DNA of 64,000 nt from Brevibacterium sp. JSBI002 (GTDB taxonomy: Bacteria; Actinomycetota; Actinomycetes; Actinomycetales; Brevibacteriaceae): assembly GCF_026013965.1 (NCBI RefSeq), contig NZ_CP110341.1:1364001-1428000 (forward strand). Reading direction: 5' to 3'. A program made the translations under genes and the position numbers. The notes beneath the pieces were generated by a model, which ran no database searches, was not told the origin of the DNA, and saw nothing but the letters and a program-made list of their open reading frames with translations. Of this stretch, positions 28,097 through 36,434 are shown one piece after another. Numbering within the stretch: position 1 is the stretch's first letter; every line of letters starts with the position of its first letter.

Positions 28097-29181
28097 TGGC
28101 TTTGACTATTGGAATCGTGGGACTGCCCAATGTCGGCAAGTCGACCATGTTTAACGCACTGACCAAGAACCAAGTTCTCGCAGCGAACTACCCGTTCGCG
28201 ACGATCGAACCGAACGTGGGCGTGGTCCCGCTGCCGGACGAGCGACTCACGCGACTGGCTGAGATCTTCGGCTCCGAACGCATCCTCAATGCCACCGTCG
28301 ACTTCGTCGATATCGCTGGAATCGTGCGCGGTGCCTCTGAAGGGGAAGGCCTGGGCAACCAGTTCCTCGCCAACATCCGTGAAGCCGATGCGATCTGTCA
28401 GGTCATCCGCGGATTCGTCGACGACGATGTTGTCCACGTCGACGGCAAGATCAGCCCCGCCGATGACATCGATACGATCAACACCGAGCTCATCCTCGCC
28501 GACCTCCAGACATTGGAGAAGGCTCGGCCCAGGATCGAGAAGGAAGTCAAGGGCAAGCGCGCTCCTGCTGAGCAGCTGACTGCGATCGATGCCGCCACCG
28601 AGATCCTCGAAGGCGGGCGGACGCTCTACCAGGCGATGCAGGCCGACAAGTTCGATGTCAGCGCCCTGCGTGAGCTGCAGCTGATGACGGTCAAGCCCTT
28701 CCTCTACGTGTTCAATGTCGACGACGAAGTGCTCGCCGATGTGGACAAGAAGAATGAGATGCGGGCACTGGTGGCTCCCGTCGAGGCGATCTTCCTCGAC
28801 GCGAAGTTCGAGTCCGAACTCGCCGAACTCGACGAGGAGGAAGCCCGGGAGATGCTCGAGTCGACCGGCCAGGAAGAGAGTGGACTCGATCAGCTCGCCC
28901 GAGTCGGCTTCGACACCCTGGGTCTGCAGACCTATCTGACGGCCGGGCCCAAGGAATCCCGTGCGTGGACGATTCCGAAGGGCGCCACCGCCCCCGAAGC
29001 GGCCGGAGTCATCCATACAGACTTCCAGAAGGGCTTCATCAAGGCCGAAATCGTGTCCTTCGATGATCTCGATGCGAACGGTTCGATGGCTGCCGCGAAG
29101 TCCGCCGGCAAGGTCCGGATGGAAGGCAAGGACTACATCATGGTCGATGGGGACGTGGTCGAGTTCCGATTTAACGTCTAA
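28096..29181 (+). CDS. ychF: Redox-regulated ribosome-binding ATPase YchF/Ola1
   Basis: Conserved P-loop NTPase of the Obg family that binds ribosomes and prefers ATP. 361 residues: G1 GLPNVGKST at about 8-16, G3 region [20 protein letters not shown], central coiled coil, and the TGS domain with [13 protein letters not shown] and the invariant end [11 protein letters not shown] 28096 puts the P-loop at the normal distance from the N-terminus. Its 3' end is the reference copy of the repeat that recurs four times downstream, so it is the insertion target of the following island. Confidence 0.95.
   Translation: MALTIGIVGLPNVGKSTMFNALTKNQVLAANYPFATIEPNVGVVPLPDERLTRLAEIFGSERILNATVDFVDIAGIVRGASEGEGLGNQFLANIREADAICQVIRGFVDDDVVHVDGKISPADDIDTINTELILADLQTLEKARPRIEKEVKGKRAPAEQLTAIDAATEILEGGRTLYQAMQADKFDVSALRELQLMTVKPFLYVFNVDDEVLADVDKKNEMRALVAPVEAIFLDAKFESELAELDEEEAREMLESTGQEESGLDQLARVGFDTLGLQTYLTAGPKESRAWTIPKGATAPEAAGVIHTDFQKGFIKAEIVSFDDLDANGSMAAAKSAGKVRMEGKDYIMVDGDVVEFRFNV
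29153..29180 (+). repeat. Direct repeat A: ychF 3' end, presumed insertion site
   Basis: The last 28 bases of ychF before its final stop base, encoding the end of the conserved C-terminus VVEFRFNV. A copy with 27 of 28 identical bases occurs at 34971-34998 (repeat B). Similarity resumes further downstream (GTTTCTGTTAT here, GTTTCCGTTAT after B), so more than the core is shared. Confidence 0.85.
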
Positions 29182-29261
29182 ACCCCAGGTCAGAAGATTA
29201 GTTTCTGTTATGAACTAGTGTAGCGATACGACGCTTGGTAAACACTCAAGGGGGAGTGAAC

Positions 29262-29390
29262 ATGGCCCGAGAAACAGTCGTGGCGACCTGGGGTACCTGC
29301 TCATGCCGCTCTCTTCCCAACGACGCCGCTCTCTGCAAGCGAGTGGGCCGCTGGTCGGTGGGAGCGGTGGTTTCATGCTACGCGAGGTGA
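29262..29390 (+). CDS. Small ORF overlapping the start of the RloC-like gene (possible leader peptide)
   Basis: 42 codons from ATG 29262, preceded by one of the best ribosome-binding sites in the window (AGGGGGAG, about six bases upstream). The product starts MARETVVATW, holds four cysteines and resembles nothing I know. Its stop TGA 29388-29390 lies 13 bases inside the RloC-like gene in another frame, so ribosomes finishing here could restart at ATG 29375. It is either a coupling/leader peptide or a chance frame; no conservation data are available. Confidence 0.4.
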   Translation: MARETVVATWGTCSCRSLPNDAALCKRVGRWSVGAVVSCYAR

Positions 29391-31606
29391 AGATTGTCGG
29401 CGGCACCTGTTTCGGGGACAGTCCGCTTTCGATCACCGGCTTGAAAACCGCAAGTTTCTTCTACGGCCCCAACGGATCTGGGAAGACGACGATCAGCCGA
29501 GCCTTCGCTGGTTACGGCTCTCTGCAGCTCGAACCGGAGTGGTTCGCCGGTGCCGAAATGACGATCCGGGTCTACAACAGAGACCTCGTGGACCAGATAT
29601 TACGAGAATCCAACAGGATTCCGGGTGTCTTCGTCCTTGGTGAAAGCAGCGTCGATGCCCAGAATCGCCTAGACGAGATCGAAATGCCTGGAGGCGATCG
29701 TGCGCTGGCTATCGACAGGTACGAGCGCGCTCAGACCAGCCACAAGGACGTGGAAGAACGCCAAGCAGATGCCCAGGGGACGTTCAAAACTGCCGCGTGG
29801 AAGAAGTATCGTGCTCTTGTCGACGAACACACGACCTTGTTGCCTGCCTTTACCGGCCAAAGAGGCGTAGACAAGAATAAGGACATGCTTGTGACGCGCC
29901 TTCTCGAGCGAGGTTCGCCGGCCGAGTCCCTGCCCGAGCTAGAGGATCTTCTCGCTGAAGCCGAGGCAGTATTTGACACGGGAGCGACATTCCGTACCCG
30001 GCTCACTGAGGTCGGCGAGTTCCGGTGGAGTGAACACGACGGTTCAGCTCTTCTGGAGCAAAAGATCGTTGGCAGTTCTGAGGCCTCGCTTAGCGAGCTT
30101 GTAGAGAAGCTGGGAAGCGAGGACTGGGTTCAGGCCGGACGCCAGCACCTCCGCAACTCAGAGGGGCTCTGCCCATTCTGCCAACAGAAGGCACCCGAAG
30201 GCCTCGCAAAGCAACTTGAGACCATGTTTGACCATCGGTACACAGAGCAGCTCGAAGAGCTGAAGCGCTTGGCTGCAGCCTATTCATCCTGGGTCCGGTC
30301 CGTTGGAGAGGTCATCGAGGACTGGAGCGCGGAGTCGATCAGCTACCTCGACGAGGCTGCCTACCAAAAGGCACTCGGTTCGTTGAACGCTATCAATGGT
30401 GTCAATGAAAGGCTGCTCGAACAGAAGCTGGGAGCGCCGTCTGAGTCAGTAGCGATGTCCGCGTCGAAAGCTCCGATTGACGCTCTGAACGCCGTAATCA
30501 GCGAGGCCAATACCAAGATCGACGCGCACAATCGTTTGGTCGAGTCGCAAAAAGAGGAGAAGCCTAAGCTGGCCGCAAAGTGCTGGACCTACTTAGCCGA
30601 CGTGCTCCTCCGCGAAGAGCTCCAGGTGTACAAGCAGAAGTCCGCCGGTCTGCAGAGAGGTTTCGATAGCACGCAAAAGAAGAAGGAAGAGGCGTCGGCG
30701 GCAATTGGCAAACTCGATGATGAAGTACGCCATCTACAACGTTCCGTCGAATCATCGCAACCAGTGATTGATGAGATCAACCGACTTCTCAAGCGATCTG
30801 GATTCACATCGTTCCACATCGTCAACTCCGCTGAGCTCAATGATGGCTACATGCTGGCGCGCAACGGTGTGCCACTCGACGAACATTCCCTTAGTGAGGG
30901 AGAGCGAACGTTCATCGCCTTCCTGTATTACTATTTCCTACTCAACGGGCGAGAGAAAACTGCTGCATCAGGGAAGATCCTGGCGGTGATCGACGACCCG
31001 ATTTCCAGCCTGGATAGTGACGTCCTCTTCATTGTAAGTACGCTCGTTCGCGATCTAATCAACCGAGCGCTATCCAAGACCGACCACGTGGCACAGGTAA
31101 TCGTTCTTACGCACAACGTGTACTTCCACAAGGAAGTAACTCAGGTCCGGCATAAGGAAGAGGGGTCAGGTCGCAGCTACCAAGTGATCAGGAAGCACCT
31201 GACCGAGGCTAATGTTATCGAGTCGCATGCCGAGAACCCTGTTAGTACCGAGTACGAACGCCTCTGGTCCGAAGTTCGACGGGCTTCGCAGGGCGCACCG
31301 ATGAGCATTATCGGCCTGGAGAATGTCCTTCGCAGAATCCTGGAGAACTACTTCCGAATCGCGGGTGGCATTTGGGAGGACGAGATCGTCCAGGTCTTGG
31401 ATCCGGCAGAGAGGCCGGTTCTGCGATCACTGTTCAATTGGGTCAATGAGGGGTCGCACGGGGTGTTCGAGAACCTGCATTATTCCCCGAGCCAAATTAC
31501 CCAAGACGTGTACTTGGAGGTATTCAGCCACGTGTTTGAGAAGGCCAATCATTATGGTCACTACGAGATGATGATGGGGGTCAAGGAGCCTCAAGGAGCG
31601 GACTGA
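29375..31606 (+). CDS. RloC/PrrC-like AAA_13 ATPase, candidate anticodon nuclease
   Basis: 743 residues with ABC/SMC-type ATPase halves around a coiled coil: Walker A YGPNGSGKTTISRAF (30-44), a zinc-hook-like C266-P-F-C269, long helical arms (about 290-470), ABC signature LSEGERTFIAFLYY (506-519), Walker B ILAVIDDPISSLDSD (535-549) and switch His H580. The C-terminal domain has R653, E657 and H695. The R-x3-E spacing followed by a histidine about 40 residues on resembles the Arg320-Glu324-His356 triad of the PrrC anticodon nuclease. RloC and PrrC cut tRNA anticodon loops after phage or DNA-damage signals. No restriction-modification genes are near. ATG 29375 fits the family N-terminus; an earlier ATG at 29303 adds 24 odd residues. 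Lower GC than the flanks; second gene of the module follows after 366 bases. Confidence 0.8.
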   Translation: MLREVKIVGGTCFGDSPLSITGLKTASFFYGPNGSGKTTISRAFAGYGSLQLEPEWFAGAEMTIRVYNRDLVDQILRESNRIPGVFVLGESSVDAQNRLDEIEMPGGDRALAIDRYERAQTSHKDVEERQADAQGTFKTAAWKKYRALVDEHTTLLPAFTGQRGVDKNKDMLVTRLLERGSPAESLPELEDLLAEAEAVFDTGATFRTRLTEVGEFRWSEHDGSALLEQKIVGSSEASLSELVEKLGSEDWVQAGRQHLRNSEGLCPFCQQKAPEGLAKQLETMFDHRYTEQLEELKRLAAAYSSWVRSVGEVIEDWSAESISYLDEAAYQKALGSLNAINGVNERLLEQKLGAPSESVAMSASKAPIDALNAVISEANTKIDAHNRLVESQKEEKPKLAAKCWTYLADVLLREELQVYKQKSAGLQRGFDSTQKKKEEASAAIGKLDDEVRHLQRSVESSQPVIDEINRLLKRSGFTSFHIVNSAELNDGYMLARNGVPLDEHSLSEGERTFIAFLYYYFLLNGREKTAASGKILAVIDDPISSLDSDVLFIVSTLVRDLINRALSKTDHVAQVIVLTHNVYFHKEVTQVRHKEEGSGRSYQVIRKHLTEANVIESHAENPVSTEYERLWSEVRRASQGAPMSIIGLENVLRRILENYFRIAGGIWEDEIVQVLDPAERPVLRSLFNWVNEGSHGVFENLHYSPSQITQDVYLEVFSHVFEKANHYGHYEMMMGVKEPQGAD

Positions 31607-31972
31607 CACCCTGAAAAGTAGTTTCCGGTGGGGCACGCGGGGCGAGGGCGTAACGCTTCCGGTCATTGGGAATTTTTCTGAGGTCATTCTGCTATGGAAA
31701 GTGGTGAAGTTTAGATTCAATGTGTAGTGCAGGGCGAAGCGGGAAGAAGTAGGTATGGCGGTGCCGAGTTCTTCGGCTGTTCATGACGGGTTCGCCGCTT
31801 TTGGGGCCTTGAGCGGTGGGACACGCCGCAGTGCAGAAGCAACGAGCAAGCGTCGGAGGGTGGTGAGACGAACATTAACGACCGGCCTGGCGTTTAAGAT
31901 CGGATGGAGGCCGAGCTATGTCGGCGGATGCCGTTAGAGTTCGTGACTGCGGAGCGTAGAGAGGGGTGCGCC
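31607..31972 (+). other. Intergenic region between the two module-1 genes
   Basis: 366 bases. A locally AT-rich stretch (about 31661-31730) could hold a promoter for the membrane protein. A 60-codon frame (31755-31937) has a weak ribosome-binding site and no recognisable product; I do not call it a gene. No repeat of the ychF end and no clear hairpin were seen. Confidence 0.5.
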
Positions 31973-34654
31973 ATGGCGATGATCAAGCGGTTGGTCGGTC
32001 GGTTCCGGACGTGGCGCGGCCTGATCTCACTATTGGGTTCGCTCATCGTGAGTGTGGTTCTACTAGCTATTGCCCGCAACGTTGGAGATTCCGTCTGGCT
32101 CACCTCGCACCTTCCGCCCGCACACGGAAGTGACGGAATCTTGTGGCAGGTGCAGACGACGTTCCTGTCGGTCGGATTCGCCGGACTTGCAATAGCCGCA
32201 CAACTGTTTGCCGAGGCACCACTCGCGATCGGAGCCTCTCGAGGGCGGGTGCTCAAGTACATCGGAGCCGACAAATTCGTCGGCATCGGTCTAGTTGGAA
32301 ACGTAGTCATTGGCATCGAGACGATTTGGCTGTCGAGCGGGCTTGGCGTCCTTGGCATTGTGATCGTGTGGTTCGCGCCAACCGTTGTGCTATTGGTGGG
32401 GTCGACGGTCAAGCTAGTCAAGCTTTTCGGACACCCGGCGTTGCTTGATGAAGTTGTCCGAACCTCGCTGGTTGAGTCTCTGTCCAGTCGCCTGGAAGAG
32501 GTCTCGCGCAGGTACTCCGTAGCGACGAAGCACCTGGATGGCCTCGTCACATCGGGCTGGTCTCACTTGAACCTAAGATCCTCGACCATCACACTCCGAG
32601 TTCCAGTGCCGCGGGGCGACGTTATCATTAAGGCAATTAGGTCGAATGCCGTGAGACAAGCACTCGACACACTCGCCCCGAAAGTGACTGAAAACCGCTC
32701 TACCGAGGCTGAGAACAGCGGCACATACGTCCCGCCACAAATCACCCTGGACGTTGAGCCTGGTGATCGTACGCGCCTTGACGAAACGGCCTTCCGCGTT
32801 ATCACGCCCGAACCACTGGATGGACCGGAGCAGCGCCGGATCATCCGACTGTTGCAGTCGAGCATCGAGTTCGAATCGTCGGGGGTAATCACGCCCGATG
32901 AAGAGACAGACCGTGAGATTGCGAACCTGAAAGACGCTGTCGGAGCGAACATACGTTCCGGCGCCTTCGCCACGGCGGAGCGGGCCGTCGAATTGCTTGG
33001 ACACGTAGTACGGGGTGTCTGGATCATCCAACGACACGGATTTGATTCTTCTCGTCGCGCTTCGTTCACTCGTAGAGACTGGCTATTACGCATTATCGGG
33101 GAAGTTGAACAGGACGCTGTCCTGTCGCCGCGAGCCGCAGGCATGTTCGTTGATCAAGCTATGACGAGGGCACTCGAAGCGCCTCGCGTGGGGACCTCCG
33201 AATACATTGACGAATGCCTACGCAGCTTCACCCGAATCTGGCTCGACGTCCTTCAGCAAGGCGGGACGGAGTTCGATCAGCTCATTGGCCGGATCGTCGT
33301 CTGTGTGCAGAACCTTGCCGTACTCACCGCCCCGGACCAACGTGAACACCTCTCAAGCCGCGCGACATGGGCGATGGTCGAGCTGGTCAAACTCGCACTC
33401 GACGCGCACAAGCCTAAAGCCGCTATTCTCGCTGCCGAGGCACTTGGTGGGCTGTTTCATTATTCCGATCGAGATGGGACTCAGAGAGCACACGTCAGAG
33501 CAGGTCAACTCGTTCTCGCGGGCTGGCTGGACTACCTTTCAGACAAGGGTGACGCTCGAGCCCCAGCCGATGCTGAGCTCCGAGCGCTGGTGACGCCCCA
33601 CGGCACTTGGGCTGAGATTCTCACCGCTGGAAACCTAGCCGAACGTGGCGAGACTCCGTTCAGCCGTTGGGACTGGTGGGAGATGAAGTTCAGCGGCTCC
33701 GCCCATGCTCAGTCGCTAGAACTTTCACAATACATCGACAGGGCCCAAGTGGCCGCGCTCGCTTTGTCGCATGGATCCCTTCCCCCAGCCAACGACCAGC
33801 AGACCGCGTCGGAGTACCAGCGGCTCCTCCGACTTCTCGACGAGCGAACCACGAATTTGAACACAATGGAGTTGAGACTCAAGGAGAGGTTTCTCGACGA
33901 GATCGAAAAGTGGCAGACCGCCGAAAATGCACGATTGACGACCGAGCCCCTGTCTGGCAGGCGAGTCGATGCCCTGCGGACCTCGCTAGGCGAGGCGTTT
34001 GACGCCGACCAGCGACTCGCCGATAGGGTCCCCCATGCGAGCACCGTCCCAAAAGAAACCGACACATTGCGTCCTATCCTCGGAATGAACCTCCGCATTC
34101 CCCGGCACTATTTGGTCGACAAGATCTTCAACCAGACCTACGCCGATCCCGCGGAGCTTGGCTCTGTGATCGCACGCGGGTTCATCGATGGCGAAGAACA
34201 CAGGATCGTCGACCTGCTGCGCTCCCTTCAAGACGAACTGTTTGAACCGTCGGCGCAGTCGATCTGTAAGCAGATCGATGCGCTCGGGGCCAAGGCCGAG
34301 CACTATGTCCTCTTGACGCCGTATGGAGGGCTAATGGACCTCGATGGGTGGTACTCAACGGAGTTCTCCCAGGCGCGCAACCGAGTGGCGCACATTGAGA
34401 CCTCCGTGCTGGCTGAGGAGGCGATCCTCTTCGACCCTCGTACAACTTTGGTTTCCTGTCGGCGGCCCGAGGAGAAAGAAGGTCTCACGCCAGTCGGCAA
34501 CACTTCAATTGCGCTCGGTGTGTTCGAGGATGTGCAAGACGGAGACGAGCCGCAGGTCCGAGTGGAAACTGGCGAGTACTTCGTCGTGTGGCCTGGAGAT
34601 GTCCCTCGTGTGTACCGTTTTGGTGTTGAATCCGATGAATCAAGGCGACATTGA
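31973..34654 (+). CDS. Large protein with four N-terminal membrane helices, unrecognised; partner candidate of the RloC-like ATPase
   Basis: 893 residues. Hydrophobic helices at about 17-35, 60-80, 102-121 and 123-145 are followed by about 750 residues without membrane segments, predicted cytosolic and largely helical. The C-terminal 150 residues include a small beta-rich end (EYFVVWPGDVPRVYRF). No nuclease, ATPase, TIR, NADase or protease motif is recognised. ATG 31973 has GAGGGG six bases upstream; the frame is open further 5' without a site. It is the only other full gene between repeats A and B, on the same strand and with the same reduced GC as the ATPase, so joint function is inferred. 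It could be a membrane effector, a membrane sensor, or unrelated cargo. Confidence 0.7.
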   Translation: MAMIKRLVGRFRTWRGLISLLGSLIVSVVLLAIARNVGDSVWLTSHLPPAHGSDGILWQVQTTFLSVGFAGLAIAAQLFAEAPLAIGASRGRVLKYIGADKFVGIGLVGNVVIGIETIWLSSGLGVLGIVIVWFAPTVVLLVGSTVKLVKLFGHPALLDEVVRTSLVESLSSRLEEVSRRYSVATKHLDGLVTSGWSHLNLRSSTITLRVPVPRGDVIIKAIRSNAVRQALDTLAPKVTENRSTEAENSGTYVPPQITLDVEPGDRTRLDETAFRVITPEPLDGPEQRRIIRLLQSSIEFESSGVITPDEETDREIANLKDAVGANIRSGAFATAERAVELLGHVVRGVWIIQRHGFDSSRRASFTRRDWLLRIIGEVEQDAVLSPRAAGMFVDQAMTRALEAPRVGTSEYIDECLRSFTRIWLDVLQQGGTEFDQLIGRIVVCVQNLAVLTAPDQREHLSSRATWAMVELVKLALDAHKPKAAILAAEALGGLFHYSDRDGTQRAHVRAGQLVLAGWLDYLSDKGDARAPADAELRALVTPHGTWAEILTAGNLAERGETPFSRWDWWEMKFSGSAHAQSLELSQYIDRAQVAALALSHGSLPPANDQQTASEYQRLLRLLDERTTNLNTMELRLKERFLDEIEKWQTAENARLTTEPLSGRRVDALRTSLGEAFDADQRLADRVPHASTVPKETDTLRPILGMNLRIPRHYLVDKIFNQTYADPAELGSVIARGFIDGEEHRIVDLLRSLQDELFEPSAQSICKQIDALGAKAEHYVLLTPYGGLMDLDGWYSTEFSQARNRVAHIETSVLAEEAILFDPRTTLVSCRRPEEKEGLTPVGNTSIALGVFEDVQDGDEPQVRVETGEYFVVWPGDVPRVYRFGVESDESRRH

Positions 34655-34970
34655 CGCCGGATACGGACTTGGTGACGTCCGTCGCGGGTCTCCATAAGCA
34701 GCTTCTAGGTTCTGCACCGGCCGTGGTAGACATCGTCGATGCGATCGGTCAGATGGAAGGTTCTCCGCGACCACATGTTCGCACCATAGTAGCCGGACCA
34801 CCCGACCGACGAGGAGGCACTCGAGCGAATGTTGGGCTGATAGGTGACCCGCGGCTACGACGCCGACGTTATGCTGAGCAATCTCGAAATTCTGTAGGCC
34901 ATTCGGTGGGGCGGCGGCCGGCGTAGTGGGACCCTGACCCACGGCTAGCGAAAGGTTATTCGGCTACGGA
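34655..34970 (+). other. Non-coding stretch before repeat B, possible gene remnant
   Basis: 316 bases with no supported gene. One frame reads PTDEEALERMLG, two stops, then VTRGYDADVMLSNLEIL before another stop (around 34800-34895), which looks like a decayed coding sequence that I cannot name. Confidence 0.4.
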
Positions 34971-34998
34971 ACGTGGTCGAGTTCCGGTTTAACGTCTA
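34971..34998 (+). repeat. Direct repeat B: duplicated ychF 3' end
   Basis: 27 of 28 bases match repeat A; in frame it reads the ychF end VVEFRFNV followed by TAG. It bounds module 1 (29181-34970) on the right and stands directly ahead of the higBA promoter region. Confidence 0.85.
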
Positions 34999-35026
34999 GC
35001 GTTATTGACGGTTTCCGTTATAGAAT
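34990..35026 (+). promoter_or_regulatory. Operator/promoter region of higBA
   Basis: TAACG-N5-CGTTA (34990-35004) and TGACGG-N3-CCGTTA (35006-35020) are two adjacent inverted repeats, typical of autoregulated HigA-type operators. TAGAAT (35021-35026) is six bases before the GTG start, so the mRNA may be leaderless. The left element overlaps repeat B, so the insertion site and the operator share sequence. Confidence 0.55.
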
Positions 35027-35032
35027 GCTCTC

Positions 35033-35314
35033 GTGATCAGATCGTTCGGCAGCAAGGACACCGAGCGCATCTGGCATGAGCAGTACGTCAAGCGGGTCGA
35101 CCGGACGGTGCAGCGGGCGGCCATGCGGAAGCTCGAGCTGATCCATGCGGCGAAGGATGTCGAGGATCTCCGGGTCCCGCCGGGCAACCGCCTGGAGCGT
35201 CTGGTCGGCGACCGACGCGGGCAGCACAGCATCCCCGTCAACGCGCAATGGCGTATCTGCTTTGTCTGGAGAGAGGGAGGTGCGGACGATGTCGAACTCG
35301 TCGACTCCCACTGA
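35033..35314 (+). CDS. higB: HigB-type (RelE superfamily) toxin
   Basis: Ribosome-dependent mRNA endonuclease toxin of a type II toxin-antitoxin pair. 93 residues, the usual size. The family features MIRSFGSKDTERIW, AAMRKLELIHAAKDVEDLRVPP, RLERLVGDRRGQHSI and NAQWRICFVW are all there. Starts with GTG directly after repeat B. Overlaps higA by 26 bases, so the toxin-first order and coupling are as usual for higBA. Confidence 0.9.
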   Translation: MIRSFGSKDTERIWHEQYVKRVDRTVQRAAMRKLELIHAAKDVEDLRVPPGNRLERLVGDRRGQHSIPVNAQWRICFVWREGGADDVELVDSH

Positions 35315-35609
35315 GGCCGACCTGATCGAGCCGATCCACCCGGGAGAGATCCTGATGGAGGACTTCATCGAGGGCTTCGGGATCACTCAGAACAAGCTCG
35401 CGGTGTCCATCGGCGTGCCGCCGCGCCGGATCAACGAGATCGTGCACGGCAAGCGGGGGATCACCGCTGATACGGCGATCCGTCTGGCGCGCTACTTCGG
35501 AACGTCCGAGGAGCTCTGGATGAATCTGCAGTCGAACTACGAGCTTCGGCTTGAGCGCCGTGTCCTGCACGACAAGGTTGCCGCGATCACGCCGTTGGAG
35601 GTTGCGTGA
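35289..35609 (+). CDS. higA: HigA-type antitoxin
   Basis: 106-residue antitoxin with a Xre-like helix-turn-helix: IHPGEILMEDFIEGFGITQNK, then PPRRINEIVHGKRGITADTA and the GTSEELWMNLQSNYEL end. It neutralises HigB and represses the operon, presumably at the inverted repeats 34990-35020. ATG 35289 lies inside higB. The stop overlaps the NUDIX start (GTGA), tying the next gene to the same transcript. Confidence 0.92.
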   Translation: MSNSSTPTEADLIEPIHPGEILMEDFIEGFGITQNKLAVSIGVPPRRINEIVHGKRGITADTAIRLARYFGTSEELWMNLQSNYELRLERRVLHDKVAAITPLEVA

Positions 35610-36052
35610 CTGTCCTCGTGGAAGAGTTCCGCGATTCTGCACAACGTGACGGCGTGGAGAAGTTCGTGGTCGGCGCGGTGATACATTCAGATGGGTCTGT
35701 GCTGGTCGTCACTCGCAGCGAACTGGTCGACTTCCTGCCTGGGATCGATGAACTGCCCTCTGGTGGCGTTGAGGTCGGGGAGTCACTCACAGCGGCGCTT
35801 GATCGTGAACTGCTCGAAGAAGTCGGATTCGAGTCTGAGGTGATCGATGGCGACTTCCTTGAACACTTCGACTATAGATCCGCTTCGGGGAGACTGACGC
35901 GACAGCTCACAGTGTCAGTGCCGTTGGCCGATCGTATTGTGAAGCTCTCGGACGAGCACGTCGCGGCTCGATGGATCACTGCAAGGGATGTCATTGGTGC
36001 GTCATGTACGCCAGAGACTCAGGGCGTGATCGAGACATGGTTCCTCCGCTGA
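35606..36052 (+). CDS. NUDIX hydrolase (module cargo)
   Basis: 148 residues with a complete Nudix box G-x5-E-x7-RE-x2-EE-x-G (GVEVGESLTAALDRELLEEVG), so a nucleoside-diphosphate-linked substrate is hydrolysed; the specificity is unknown. The GTG start overlaps the higA stop. Ends 40 bases before the hairpin that opens repeat C. Confidence 0.88.
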   Translation: MTVLVEEFRDSAQRDGVEKFVVGAVIHSDGSVLVVTRSELVDFLPGIDELPSGGVEVGESLTAALDRELLEEVGFESEVIDGDFLEHFDYRSASGRLTRQLTVSVPLADRIVKLSDEHVAARWITARDVIGASCTPETQGVIETWFLR

Positions 36053-36092
36053 GGTCTCCCGTGCTTGCCGAGCGTGTGGTTTGAGACGTTGT

Positions 36093-36152
36093 TCCGTGCC
36101 GGAACTCGGTGGAGTTCCGGTATAACGTCTAGCGTTAATGACGGACTCCGTT
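36093..36152 (+). repeat. Repeat C: hairpin plus diverged ychF end plus operator
   Basis: Starts with a 29-base stretch (36093-36121) identical to repeat D (37175-37203), which contains the hairpin CCGGAACTC-GGTG-GAGTTCCGG (36099-36120). The right arm then continues as VEFRYNV plus TAG, a diverged ychF end, and on into an operator-like TAACG-N5-CGTTA like that after repeat B. Confidence 0.8.
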
Positions 36153-36165
36153 ATGCACTGATCTC

Positions 36166-36434
36166 GTGATCAGATCTTTCGGCAACAAGGAGACCTAGCG
36201 GCTGTGGCATCGTGAGCGCGTACGGTCGATAGATCCGAGGACCCATCGAGTCGCACTACGCAAGCTTCGTCAGGTGGGATCGGCGGAAGTCCTCGAGGAT
36301 CTACGCGTCCCGCCCGAAGCTCTGAAAAGCGATCGAGCTGGGGGCACAGCATCAGGATCAACGACCAATGGCGCATCTGCTTCGTGCGGACATACGCCGG
36401 ACCGGAGGAGGTGGAGATCGTTGACTGCCACTGA
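36166..36434 (+). pseudogene. Second higB, inactivated
   Basis: Clearly homologous to higB at 35033 from GTG onwards (MIRSFGNKET), but codon 11 is TAG where the intact copy has GAG, and one base is lost or gained near 36340, after which GHSIRINDQWRICFVRTYA continues in another frame to TGA 36434. Two independent lesions make it a true pseudogene. Confidence 0.88.

Noticed and set aside
29181..29262. A tRNA or tmRNA gene as the island's insertion target
   Set aside because: No cloverleaf-like sequence was found; the duplicated sequence is the protein-coding end of ychF.
29375..31606. Rad50/SMC repair ATPase or Septu PtuA-type call
   Set aside because: The full domain order with CPFC hook and C-terminal R-x3-E...H fits the RloC/PrrC group better, and there is no Mre11- or PtuB-like neighbour.
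31755..31937. 60-codon ORF between the module-1 genes
   Set aside because: Weak ribosome-binding site, Arg/Ser-rich composition and no recognisable relation; not supported as a gene.
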